A DNA stretch of 64,000 nt from Diplonema japonicum (taxonomy: Eukaryota; Euglenozoa; Diplonemea; Diplonemida; Diplonemidae). Position 1 is the first letter of the stretch; the number at the start of each line of letters is the position of its first letter. The DNA lies in contig OZ025740.1 of NCBI GenBank assembly GCA_964019335.1, positions 287,501-351,500 of the forward strand, written 5' to 3'. The translations under genes were made by a program, and so were the position numbers. Below the pieces are notes generated by a model, which did not search any database, was not told the DNA's origin, and saw only the letters and a program-made list of their open reading frames with translations. This document shows, piece by piece, positions 1-8,794 of the stretch.

Positions 1-1792
1 ACCGTTCTCTGAACACTTTTAATGACGTTTCGATGAACTCCTTCGACCACGCGAGGCCCTCTCCCTGAAGCCCAGTCTCCAATACTGCGGCAATGCACAT
101 CACAGTTGCCTGTCGTTTCTTCATACTGATCTCGCCCCGTGTCGCCAAAGGGTTCACTGGCGATGCAACGTAGCTCATCACACTTCCCACATCCGTGAAC
201 GCAGACACTCTGCGTGTTGGTGGGTTGTCGTAGTTTCCCCCCACAGGAGAGGGTAACTGTACAGGTGATGCTAACCCAAACAAGTCCTCTTCCTCATCTT
301 CGATTAGGGCAGCTTGATTTATATACGCCCTGAACTCATACAGTGAACGGAGCATTACGAAAAAGCTAGCTTGCATCTCCCGTATTTCAAGGACCCTTGA
401 CGGTTCCAGCTCAACAGCGTCCTCCAGCTTCATCTTCGCCACGGATTTCATCGATTCGTTCAGTTCTGTGAGCGGTTCGACCATGTACCCAGCAGATATG
501 ACGGACAGTGTGATGAGGACAGCGATGAGGCCGCATGTTACCAGCGAGACGATAAGGACTTCTGTGTTCAGGTCGGAGAGGGTCCGTTCGTACCTTGTTT
601 GCAGTTTTGCCTGTATTTCTATTGACGTGTTTCGCACATCGTAGAGGGTTGGCTCGACAGGTGTCAGAAGGATCGCGCGCAGATTCAAACCTTCGAAGAA
701 GTTAAGCCCCTTCGCCCGCACCCAGAAGTTTTGCTGCGTCGCCTTGCAATACCACACGGAGCCGTTCTGAGCATAGGCCTGCGATCCACCGAAGCAGGAG
801 ATGACCGGATCTGTCGACTCCGAAACCTTCACAGGGGTTCGGTCTGTGAAGTTATACTCAGAGGTGTTCTTGTACATGTCCACCCTACCGTGCGAAGCGC
901 CTATTAAGGTCTCGTGGTGCACGTGTAGTGGGTCGTAGTTGATAATGAACAATCTGGACCCTTCTGCAACACCGATGCCCTTTGGGTCCGACAGGAAGGC
1001 GGAGATGGACGATGCCACGTCGTAGCTGGCGTAGAAGAAGACCTCCTCCCCTTCCAACACCTGCGGCTTGATGTAGAACAGGGACAGGATCGGTCCCGTT
1101 GCCTGGAGGGACCACAGCTCCCCGCTGCTTTTCACGTTTCTTAAAACCGATGCAGCAAGCGGCGGAAGAAAGTTTGCAGGGCACGCTCCGCTCACACCAG
1201 ACAACCCATTAGACAAAACCGATTCATTACACACACCATCGACTAGACCTCCATTTGAACTCTGAATGGTACCCCACACAGGAGGATGCGGTGGGAGAGA
1301 TGTTCCAAGCCAAGGCGACGCGCCAGCCTGGCTTGGAAGGTGGTATATAATAGCGCTTACAGTGTCGTTGGGGTCCAACCACGCGATGCCTAGCTCCGAT
1401 ACTTTCGAAGGTTGCAAGGTCTCAAAGGTTGAGAATAATGCAGGGTATGCCATGTCTGTGAACCATTGTTTGGAGAGAAGCCCTGACGTATGGGAGGCCC
1501 GTGAAAGGTAGCCGTGGAGTGCTGTTAGGTGTTTTGTTTCGTCACCGAATCTGTTTATTATGAGTGAGCTCTGCCTGTCGAGTACCAGGTTCATCATGTC
1601 GCCTACTGTCTGGATCACGGAGAGGGTCCCGTGGTTGAAGCATTCTCCTACTCTCTCTCTGCACGACTCCTCCATTTCCGAGACGGCCTGCTTCCCGTTC
1701 ACAAAGGACACAATGCCGATGATGCCCCCGCTCGCCACCACCAAGCCCACGGCGAAACACGTTATCAATGCTCTTGTGGTTATCGTGAACAT
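1..1792 (-). CDS. Sensor-HAMP transmembrane receptor with start of a cyclase-like domain (3' end outside window)
   Basis: The minus-strand frame is open for 597 codons from the ATG at 1792 to the window edge, with no stop. Residues 7-29 are hydrophobic (signal anchor or TM1). A long extracellular region with several NxS/T sites and paired cysteines follows. TM2 is at about 412-437, ending near SAGYM. Residues about 436-490 (VEPLTELNESMKSVAKMKLE..) read as a HAMP linker. A Pro/acidic linker leads to KKRQATVMCIAAV at 558, the position where a class III nucleotidyl cyclase domain normally begins. The first metal-binding Asp of the usual FADI motif is absent (CIAAV), so the domain may be non-catalytic. 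The two six-TM genes further right have the same kind of degenerate domain. The ATG is preceded by an A-run. I infer a plasma-membrane sensor; the ligand is unknown. Confidence 0.75.
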   Translation of the reverse strand, partial: MFTITTRALITCFAVGLVVASGGIIGIVSFVNGKQAVSEMEESCRERVGECFNHGTLSVIQTVGDMMNLVLDRQSSLIINRFGDETKHLTALHGYLSRASHTSGLLSKQWFTDMAYPALFSTFETLQPSKVSELGIAWLDPNDTVSAIIYHLPSQAGASPWLGTSLPPHPPVWGTIQSSNGGLVDGVCNESVLSNGLSGVSGACPANFLPPLAASVLRNVKSSGELWSLQATGPILSLFYIKPQVLEGEEVFFYASYDVASSISAFLSDPKGIGVAEGSRLFIINYDPLHVHHETLIGASHGRVDMYKNTSEYNFTDRTPVKVSESTDPVISCFGGSQAYAQNGSVWYCKATQQNFWVRAKGLNFFEGLNLRAILLTPVEPTLYDVRNTSIEIQAKLQTRYERTLSDLNTEVLIVSLVTCGLIAVLITLSVISAGYMVEPLTELNESMKSVAKMKLEDAVELEPSRVLEIREMQASFFVMLRSLYEFRAYINQAALIEDEEEDLFGLASPVQLPSPVGGNYDNPPTRRVSAFTDVGSVMSYVASPVNPLATRGEISMKKRQATVMCIAAVLETGLQGEGLAWSKEFIETSLKVFRER

Positions 1793-2090
1793 TGTTTTTT
1801 TTTTTTCGTTTCCTTTTCCTCCCCCCTCCCCTTCCCCTCCTCCTTCCTCCCTGCTGTGGTTTGGGGGTGTTTTGTGGAATTGAAGGGAGGGGGGGGGGGG
1901 GTTAATATTTATATGGATATGTCTGTGTATGGACGAGAGCTTTTTTTTTTTTTTTTTTTTTTTTTTGAGCAAAAAAAAAAAGAGGGGGAGGGGGGAATGG
2001 AACAAAAAAAAAAAAGTGAATACTTCATGACGCATATGTTTTTTGTGACAACAAACAAAAAAACGTAGTTTTGCACAAAAAAAAAAAAAA
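1793..2090. other. Homopolymer-rich intergenic stretch
   Basis: No gene seen. The stretch holds C/T-rich sequence, a G-run near 1890, a run of about 26 T near 1942-1966 and several A-runs. The part next to 1792 is the A-rich leader of the receptor gene when read on the minus strand. Confidence 0.6.
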
Positions 2091-2231
2091 TAACTATTTA
2101 TTGCCAACAAATAATGAGTCATTATTTAACTCGAGTTCCCGAATTTTTTGCACGAGGGCCCGCAGGGCCCGAGTGCAAAAAAACGGGTAACGAGTGTTAA
2201 ATAATGGCTCATTTGGCGGCAAGTAAGTCGT

Positions 2232-2657
2232 TTTATTTCACTCTTCGTCATTTGAGTCACTCACTCTTCACTGCTTTCACTGCTGTTTTTTTTCACGCAG
2301 GTCAGCTTTTTGGGGATTTTCCTAAGGTAATACAGGGTAGCTATTTCGCCGTGGCATTTAAAGGGGAAGTAAGGCACTTATTCCCACTTTTAAGGGCTGG
2401 AATGGCCTCAGATGGCCAAAAATAGTCAAAATACCCCCACCCCAAAAAAATTTTTCAAGGGGTTGGGTGCATTTTTTTCCACGACAAGACCCATTTTTTC
2501 ACTCTGAAGGGCCATTATTTAACTGCAAAATCTCATTATTTAACTAGTTAAATAATGGCGATTTCGCGTTAAATAATGGCCGTTTCGCGTTAAATAATGG
2601 CCATTTCGCGTTAAATAATGAGGCCCCTAGTGAGTGAAGAAAATGACGAAGAGTGAA

Positions 2658-2662
<5 letters not shown>
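2232..2662. repeat. Fold-back element with inverted ends and internal 21-bp iterons
   Basis: A perfect 22-bp inverted repeat occurs at 2232-2253 and 2641-2662 (core TTTCACTCTTCGTCATTT). Inside, a 21-bp unit GTTAAATAATGGCCATTTCGC (variable at two positions) is repeated three times from 2547 to 2609 plus a partial unit to 2624. The array follows a 24-bp perfect palindrome at 2534-2557 centred on CTAG. More copies of the TTAAATAATG word lie outside at about 2106-2130 and 2195-2208, next to a GC-rich hairpin at 2150-2176. No coding sequence is evident. It is probably a MITE or fold-back transposon. Confidence 0.7.
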
Positions 2663-2698
<36 letters not shown>

Positions 2699-2699
2699 G

Positions 2700-3025
2700 G
2701 CTTTGATTGCAACACTAGGTGGCGTTAAGCGTGCAATGAAGCACGAACTACCTACTTGATTACAGGGGGCGCTCCTCGGCCGAGCAGTAGCTTCTTCTGC
2801 GTTCCGCGTCGTGTCCTTAATGCGTGCGGTGTGCTCAACCCTAGCCGGGGCGTCCCGGGTAACCAAGATTCTGCGCTCGTGCAGTTTGCTGCCTGTTCGT
2901 CACCCTGAGCATCTGCGTTACGTTCTTCCACTCGGGCGCTACCGGTGATGACCGACGGGGAGGTCAACAGCGAACAACACATCTGATGTACTTCTTATAT
3001 TTCCATGTTATCCCCACCACCAAAA
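2700..3025. repeat. Interspersed repeat R1, CpG-rich copy
   Basis: Sequence from 2765 onward (TAGCTTCTTCTGCGTTCCG.., GGGTAACCAAGATTCTGCGC, ending GTTATCCCCACCACC) recurs at 55,260-55,400 and 57,190-57,710. Part of it (TACTTGATTACAGGGG) also recurs just right of the assembly gap at 42,836-42,875 in reverse. This copy keeps CpGs that are TpG or CpA in the 55-58 kb copies. The first 28 bp (CTTTGATTGCAACACTAGG..) recur at about 38,721. Confidence 0.7.
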
Positions 3026-3030
3026 AAAAA

Positions 3031-4148
3031 AAGACAAAAAGACAAAAATTGTGCTTTGTGAAGCTTCATATAAAAGTCGCACCTTTTCAAGACAAATGAC
3101 TAAGGAGCAGTGGTCGGCTTACATTTACGTTTTGCTACATTTCTTTTTTTTTTTTTTTTTGATTCAAAATGCAATCTTTGGGCAAAGGTACGACAGGGTT
3201 CAAAATTAATATTTCTTTCTTCAATTCTTTAAGTTGCTCCACCCCGTAAAGAAAAAAAAAACCCCTAGACCCAGAAGTGAGCGAAGTGCCCGTTAAAGAA
3301 AAACAAGCCATGATAGACTTGCGTCTTTCACCTGGGCCCTGCCCACCTCCAACCGCTATGTTTGTGCACAACAAAAAAAAGAAGAAAAAAAAAGGGGGGG
3401 GGGAAACAGAACAAAAAAAAGGGAAAAGTCTGGCCAACAGAAGGGAAAACTGAAGAGAAAGGGAAGGGGGGGAGGGGAAAAAAAAATAGTCCAAGAGAAA
3501 AAAAATACATCATAAGATTTTTTTTTTTTGAAAGAGGCTTCATTTAGCTGGTCATAAAAGTAAAAGTACCCACTGGCATATGAGAATTTTGTCAGCCAGA
3601 GGCCATATTTTTTCGCTTTTGCGTAACGTTGTGATTACCAAGGTATCTAAAAGAAACCCACTGCTTCCTTTCTTGGCAGCGTTACGCTGCATTACAAATA
3701 ATCTCTTTTTATTAGATAGAAAAAAAAGGGAAGTATCCTTTTTCTTTTTATTTTTTTTTATTTTACTTTTAAATCAAAGTGAGTCTGTTCACAGAAGAAA
3801 AGCGTCCAAAAAAGAAAAGTGGCCCTCGCTAATCAGCAGCGGGGAGAAAAAAAAGAAAAAAGGAAAACGATATGAGAGATAATGGAGGGCCAGTGTGTTG
3901 GAGGTGCCCTGCACAAGCACTGTCCTTTATTACATTATATGGATATGAGATAAGGGAAGAAGGAGAAAAAAAAAATACAAAAAAAAAAAAAAAAAAGTAA
4001 ATAGATGCTATATTTCAAATTAATTGTGCACGAGCGGAATTTTACCTAAATAAAATAGCTCATTACGCTGCCATCAAACTAGCTTTTCATCTCGACAATT
4101 AAAAGTATTTTTTTAATCTCGACAAAAAAAGTATTTTTTTTTTTTTTC
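3031..4148. other. No gene seen; A/T- and G-rich simple sequence
   Basis: Short open frames here are low-complexity Phe/Lys/Gly translations of homopolymers. No domain, RNA gene or transposon terminus was recognised apart from the short repeat at about 4028-4105. A phrase near 3907 (CTGCACAAGCACTGTC) belongs to repeat R1. Confidence 0.5.
4028..4105. repeat. Short interspersed repeat R2 (ACCTAATAAAATAGCTC family)
   Basis: A block of about 65 bp containing TTTTACCTAAATAAAATAGC, TCATTACGCTGCCATCAAAC and CTCGACAA. Clear relatives occur at 41,437-41,505, 44,281-44,350 and, shorter, 45,362-45,412. All lie in gene-free DNA. No terminal inverted repeat was seen, so the class is unknown. Confidence 0.6.
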
Positions 4149-4522
4149 TTAACCATCTATCAACGAGCGTCTATATATAGACGATTTGAAAAAAAATCTT
4201 TTACGCAAAGGGCTTTCAATGCAATACGGCCCGGCCCTTTCTTGCCGGCGGGGTCCTGCGCGGAAAATATGAAAAAATAACGCTCCATATTCGCTAAGTG
4301 ACCCACCAGAAACCGCATTTTGAAGAGCTAAAAAAATTTCTAATTGCTTTTTCTAGGGTTGGAATGGATTTATTTGCGTCCGGGGCCCAATGTTCGACAT
4401 ATGGAATTTTTTTTTGTAATAAAATTTTTTTTGGTGATTTGCCTTACTTTGTACTATACAAAATGAAGCAGCTCCGGTGGAAAAAACACGGCACAAGTGG
4501 GGTTCGAACCCTGATGAAAAAA

Positions 4523-4605
4523 CCACTGCATCGGGATTCGAACCCACGACTCCTGGAACAGGGGGGCCTGACAGGTGAGCATGGTAACCACTCTACCACA
4601 CAGGA
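4523..4605 (-). repeat. tRNA-derived SINE-like segment (tRNA-Asp-like)
   Basis: Read on the minus strand this resembles a tRNA: a 5' TCCTGTG, an A-box-like GGTAGAGTGGTTACC, an anticodon-loop-like CCTGTCA (GTC, Asp) and a B box GGGTTCGAATCCC. The stems do not pair well enough for a functional tRNA, and the segment recurs inside the same transposon family at 54,270-54,370 and 63,090-63,170. It is therefore a dispersed tRNA-derived sequence. Confidence 0.6.
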
Positions 4606-4887
4606 ATTCAAAACTCTGACCCCCCATCTTTACTCACGCATCCGGCATAGTGGGTGGAGTAGGTTCCCTTCTTTCCACACCAGATATCCTCCACGATACA
4701 CACTCACGACACGCCTCAGCCCATCAACACTGTGATGAAATAAACACAGAATAAGAGATGAGATAAAGGAGGTTCCTGTTCTGGAACGTCCTTGTCTACT
4801 TATCTCTACTTATCTACCTCTTTCCCTGTTCTCGAAGTCTAGTACGAGTTCCATTGCCATTGACTCGTCTCGGTCCGTCGTACTACT

Positions 4888-5340
4888 TCAGATTCCTGAG
4901 CTACTTGATAATGTCTTCTCCGTGCTACTGCTGCTGTTACTGTTGTTGCTGCTGCGTTGGGGAGGTTGTCCATGTCCTCTGTTGTGCCTCGGGTGGCCCT
5001 CCTCTGCTTCCTCGGTCTTGTGCTTCTTGTACAAGATGAGGCTGGGGTGCCATCCTTTGTTTTTGCCTGCATATGGCACTTCCACCCCGTCTGCTCTGAG
5101 ATCTCACTTCTTGCCCTCTTTTGTGTAGTGGACCCGGTAGTGGAGCTCCTTGTGGCTGTACTCCGCTATCGCGATCCTGTCCATCTGGAGTCCTCGTTGT
5201 CTGAGGCTCTCTGCTGGCTGGAAGGGCTTGCTTTGGTCTTTCCCTTCGAGTTGCCCGTGTGCTCTCAGGAGTAGGAAGTATTCTCCGGTCGTCGTCACTG
5301 CTTGTTTCATAGTCTCCGTTCCGTTCAGGCTGGTCATCAA
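4888..5340 (-). pseudogene. Decayed copy of the retroelement USP-like protease domain
   Basis: The minus frame from 5340 to 4888 matches the C-terminal half of the USP-like protein at 11,228-12,545. Matching segments include TTGEYFLLLRAHGQLEG, EYSHKELHYRVHY, the His-box region, and then EVPYAGKNKGWHPSL followed by YKKHK. One in-frame TGA at about 5095 interrupts it (GKK-stop-DLRADG against GKKLELRADG in the other copy). The N-terminal catalytic Cys part is not recognisable. It lies within the TAA-flanked transposon, starting where that element's homology to the 63-kb copy ends (about 4857). It is therefore a separate insertion or captured fragment. Confidence 0.75.
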
Positions 5341-5786
5341 ACCAGGGCACGCGGGTCAAGGATCTTCCAACGCAAACGTGACCGGTGATCGGTGTAATTC
5401 CCACATAAGTACCTTCCAAGCAGAAATAACTTCTGCCCCAAAGGCAACGTCACTTTCAAATGACTATGCCATTTGGACTGTACGTTGCCCTGTGGTGGAC
5501 GGCGTAGACGCGCATCTGTCTCTTCAACTATAAACTCCCCTACGGAACCCTCTTTGACCTTCTCGTCATCTCCACCCGTTTGTATTTGGTGATTACGGCC
5601 GAAGTGCAGAGGACAGGACTGTTATGCTTACTGACTAACAATCTTACAATGTTAAGAGTTGTCCTTCCCTCAAAACTGCACTTTTCTCAACTAGACTCCC
5701 ACAAGCTTACGAAAAGCTTTCGCGGAAATACCGGTTTAGGCTGCCGTTTCTCCCCTGTGGTGAGCCTTAAAAAAATCCGCTGGAGT

Positions 5787-5850
5787 GGGGTTTGAACCCG
5801 CTTCGCCTAGGTACAGGGCAAAGCCCCCCCCAACTAGACTACTATGCCTT
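5787..5850 (-). repeat. tRNA-like motif inside the nested transposon
   Basis: On the minus strand there is an A-box-like TAGTCTAGTTGG and a B-box-like GGGTTCAAACCCC about 50 bases apart. The stems are not convincing as a cloverleaf and the spacer has a G-run, so this is more likely tRNA-derived repeat sequence than a tRNA gene. Confidence 0.35.
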
Positions 5851-6322
5851 CGAAAATATTTTCGAAGGAACTACTGGTCAGGAAGATGCTGGCTTCTGGG
5901 ATCGAACCCTGTTAACCATGTTTTTCAAAGGGAAAAGTGCCCAGTTGCAAAAGTTTGGCAAAAATGGCCAAAACCCAAAATGGCGACTTCCAAGGTCATT
6001 TTGGTTGGCCCCCAATATTTTTTTTTTGGAAAATTTTTTTTGGAACTTCCTTGGAACTCACCGTTCTTTCATGTTCGACATATGGATTTTTTGAAAAAAA
6101 AAATTCAATGAACCTTTGGGCATTTTTGACATTTTTTCCCCTATAGCCCCCTATAACCCCTTTGGGACATAGGGCGGGTCACTTAGCGAATATGGAGCGT
6201 AAACTAAATGCTGCCCTAACTTAACAAGAAAATGAAAAAATGAAAAAAAACGCCAGCCCAAATTTACCCTTAAAAATCACTTCAAAAAAAGGCGCCCGGA
6301 AAGAGGGCCGGAAGAGGACGTT

Positions 6323-7640
6323 ATGAGTGATGGCAGCACGATGGCTCATCCCTATTATGCAATTTTGATACAAACAGTGATTCTGATACGAATTCGACCG
6401 ATTCCTAGTCACAGCAGGGTGATTGGACGGCAAAGCCGGAGCAGTTGGAAGGCATCCGGTTTCGTGAAGATCGAAATCCTTGTGGACCCTGTTTTGACAT
6501 CAAAGGCTCAATGCCATTCCATATATTCTCCAAATGCTCGTCCCAAACGTTATTCGGGTCATAACTTGGAACAATGTGGCAAATGCGGCTAAAAAAGGTG
6601 TCTCCCTGGATCTCGATGCTGCTTCTTTGCATACCTTCCTAGGTGTCCTTTTGTCGATGGACTTGGATATCAAGCCAGATTATTCTGATTACTGGCGCAC
6701 TGGCTCCACGTCTCTCAACTACACCCCTGGGTACGCCACCGTCATGTCAAGAGACCGCTTTTTGACTATTCTGGGAAATCTGTGTTTCCACAGCGAAACA
6801 AACAAGCGTGCTGACTTCTACTTATCGCAAAGGCCTCCCGGAGATCATGGATGCCCCAAAGAAGCGAGGCCGCATGCCAAGGACGCGCATCCCGTGGGGA
6901 CACCCAGTTCCACCAGCACGCGAGCATCCTTTGCACCACAACGTGGCATGACATCATGCCAGCGTGCTTTCTATCGACGTTGGATGTTCCGGTGAAGTCG
7001 AATTTGACGTGTCGGCCAAAAGAGAATGAAAGCCGGAAAGGACATCCCGCTCCCCACCAAGTGCATATTTACAACACCGCAATGGGCGGAACCGACGCTG
7101 GGTGATGCTGTGACAAAACGCCATAAACGCTCCCTTATGACTTAAAAGTAACCCCTAAAAGTATTTTTGTACTTGTTAGGTAAATCTCTGGCGAATGCTT
7201 GGCTTGTTTGGAAAGAAGCCTTGCCCCCCAACGCCCTGAGTACGAACGACAGTGGATTTACGCCTTTCAAAGAGGCAGTCATCGAAGGGCTACTAGGGAG
7301 GCAGTCTAAACAACAGATAAAGTCAACTACAGAGCAGGCTGCCCCAATACCATGCCCCGAAACACAGAACGAGTGCTCTGAGACCCCAATGCGCCGTGAC
7401 AGTACCTTCTGGGACCATTTCCCCGAAAAAGTAGTGCAACGTGCGGTGCAAGCATTGCAAGTCGAAAAGACCCCTATTTCAGTGTTCAGCCTGCTTGGTA
7501 CAACTTTGCGTGACTCCGTGCTTCAAAGACTACCACCTTGCCGGGGATACCCCCCAGAAACCCCTCCCGGGGTCAAAAAAGAAGTCCCCCAGCCCTGGGG
7601 CACATACGAACCGCGTCAAGAAGGCCTTAAATAGCTTTTT
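6323..7640 (+). pseudogene. PiggyBac transposase relic (copy A)
   Basis: Segments of a PGBD/DDE_Tnp_1_7 transposase are visible in shifting frames. They are SLDLDAASLHTFLGVLLSMD and YWRTGSTSLNYTPGY with SRDRFLTILG (6595-6790), then WHDI..STLDVPVKSNLTCRP and VHIYNTAMGGTDAGD (6930-7110), and last a C-terminal cysteine cluster RCKHCKSKRPLFQCSAC with PCFKDYH (7441-7540). Damage includes an in-frame TAG near 6408, a frameshift at GGTDAG (about 7104) and loss of the central catalytic portion between FYLSQR and CPKEARP. Copy B shares the central deletion and the frameshift, so both descend from an already defective parent. Confidence 0.85.
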
Positions 7641-7884
7641 ATAGAATTTTACAGTCGATTTTTTTTGACTTGTTTTTTGTATCCCCTCTCGGGCACTTCA
7701 GGAACGATATTTTTGACAATGTTGTGGGGGTGGGCCCTGCTGTGGGCACCCTCTCTCTAGAATTGGGACATCTGGAGGCATTTTCGGGGGCATATAGCCC
7801 CGGCGTTGCGCTGGAATAGCTTTTTTTGAAGTTTTGAAAATTTACCCCCTGGTGGGCAAAAATGGTCCGTTGGTAGATGGTTAA

Positions 7885-8287
7885 GTTGTTCAATACTTAA
7901 AGTGGTTGAGAAGTTTGAAGTTTGCAAAAAAAAAATTAATATACCCCCCCCTTTTTTTTCTTTACCCCCTTCCTGATCAAGGTAAGGCAAAAGGAAGGAT
8001 TGAAGCAAAGAAGCAAGGAAGCAAAGAAAAGAAGAACAGAACCATTACTGACAGCAACTGTAAATAGGAAAAGGTGGAGAACATGACAAAAAAAAAAAGA
8101 AGAAGTTTATAGTTCGTAAATACTGTAAAGTGAAAAGCTCCCAGACCCAGCAGATGCAGTCGGTAGGCGACTGCCCTATTGACTACCTTAACAGAAGGAA
8201 GGGCTGGCTGGAGGTTGGTGGAAAAAAAACAGAAAGGAAAAAATAAAATAAATAAAATATTTATTTCACAGAGTTCGGCACCTCATG
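7885..8287. other. No gene seen
   Basis: A/G-rich sequence between the PiggyBac right end and the kinase stop codon. TAAATACTGTAAAGTGAAAA near 8117 resembles sequence at 63,431 that precedes a hairpin, so a small repeat may be present. The last part is the 3' flank of the kinase gene. Confidence 0.5.
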
Positions 8288-8740
8288 CTACCACTTTTTG
8301 TTGTTCTTGTTGAGGATTTTGAGAATAGCCTCTTTCTTCAGCTGGCCAATCGAGCTAGGAACGCGAATAGGTGCGCTTATAGCCGCCTTGTGGTGCACAA
8401 GAACCCTCACGGCCTCTATGTGACCGTTCATCACTGCGTGGAATAACGGGGTGCCATCTGTCTTTTCGTTCGGAAAAAAAAAAAATTTTTTTTTGTACCA
8501 TTGTTACTCTTCTTGTTAACGTCAGCTCTGCCTTTCTCGACAAGATATTTAATGGCCTCAGTGTGGCCGTTCCTGGCTGATTTGAAAAGCGGGGTTTCAC
8601 CTGTGGTTTATCTTTTGAAAAAAAAAAAGGGGGTCGTACCGTGTTTGCTGGCCGCGTTCACATTCGCACTATATGTTTCTACAAGCACCCACATGACGTC
8701 AAGGTGGCCGTTCCTGGCTGCCTCAAACAATGGGGTTTCG

Positions 8741-8794
<54 letters not shown>

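Larger units (their letters stand above)
4281..6199. mobile_element. TIR transposon with TAA duplication (PIF/Harbinger-like, non-autonomous)
   Basis: The ends are a perfect 24-bp inverted repeat starting CGCTCCATATTCGCTAAG (4281-4304 and 6176-6199). The element is flanked by the trinucleotide TAA on both sides (4278-4280, 6200-6202). Copy B of the host PiggyBac lacks this insertion at the equivalent point. TAA duplications are typical of PIF/Harbinger, but no Harbinger transposase is seen, hence non-autonomous. Its cargo is patchwork: a tRNA-like SINE segment, a fragment of a retroelement protease (4888-5340) and further tRNA-like B-box motifs near 5787 and 5893. Its left 570 bp recur at 62,855-63,420, and a shorter part at 53,245. 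Confidence 0.82.
4153..7880 (+). mobile_element. PiggyBac-type transposon relic, copy A, with a nested element
   Basis: Both ends are visible. CCATCTATCAACG at 4153-4165 and its inverse (one mismatch) at 7868-7880 form 13-bp terminal inverted repeats, directly flanked by TTAA at 4149-4152 and 7881-7884. TTAA is the target duplication expected of PiggyBac. Sub-terminal sequence on the left (about 4165-4270) matches, in reverse, the end of copy B at 18,770-18,866. A transposase relic lies at 6323-7640. A 1.9-kb element is nested at 4281-6199. Because of this nesting the PiggyBac insertion is the older event. Confidence 0.88.

Noticed and set aside
4523-4605. Functional tRNA-Asp gene
   Set aside because: Stem pairing is poor, and the same segment is repeated inside transposon copies at 54.3 and 63.1 kb.
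5000-5533. Plus-strand protein-coding genes in 4.9-5.5 kb
   Set aside because: These frames are antisense to the decayed protease and have no recognisable domains.
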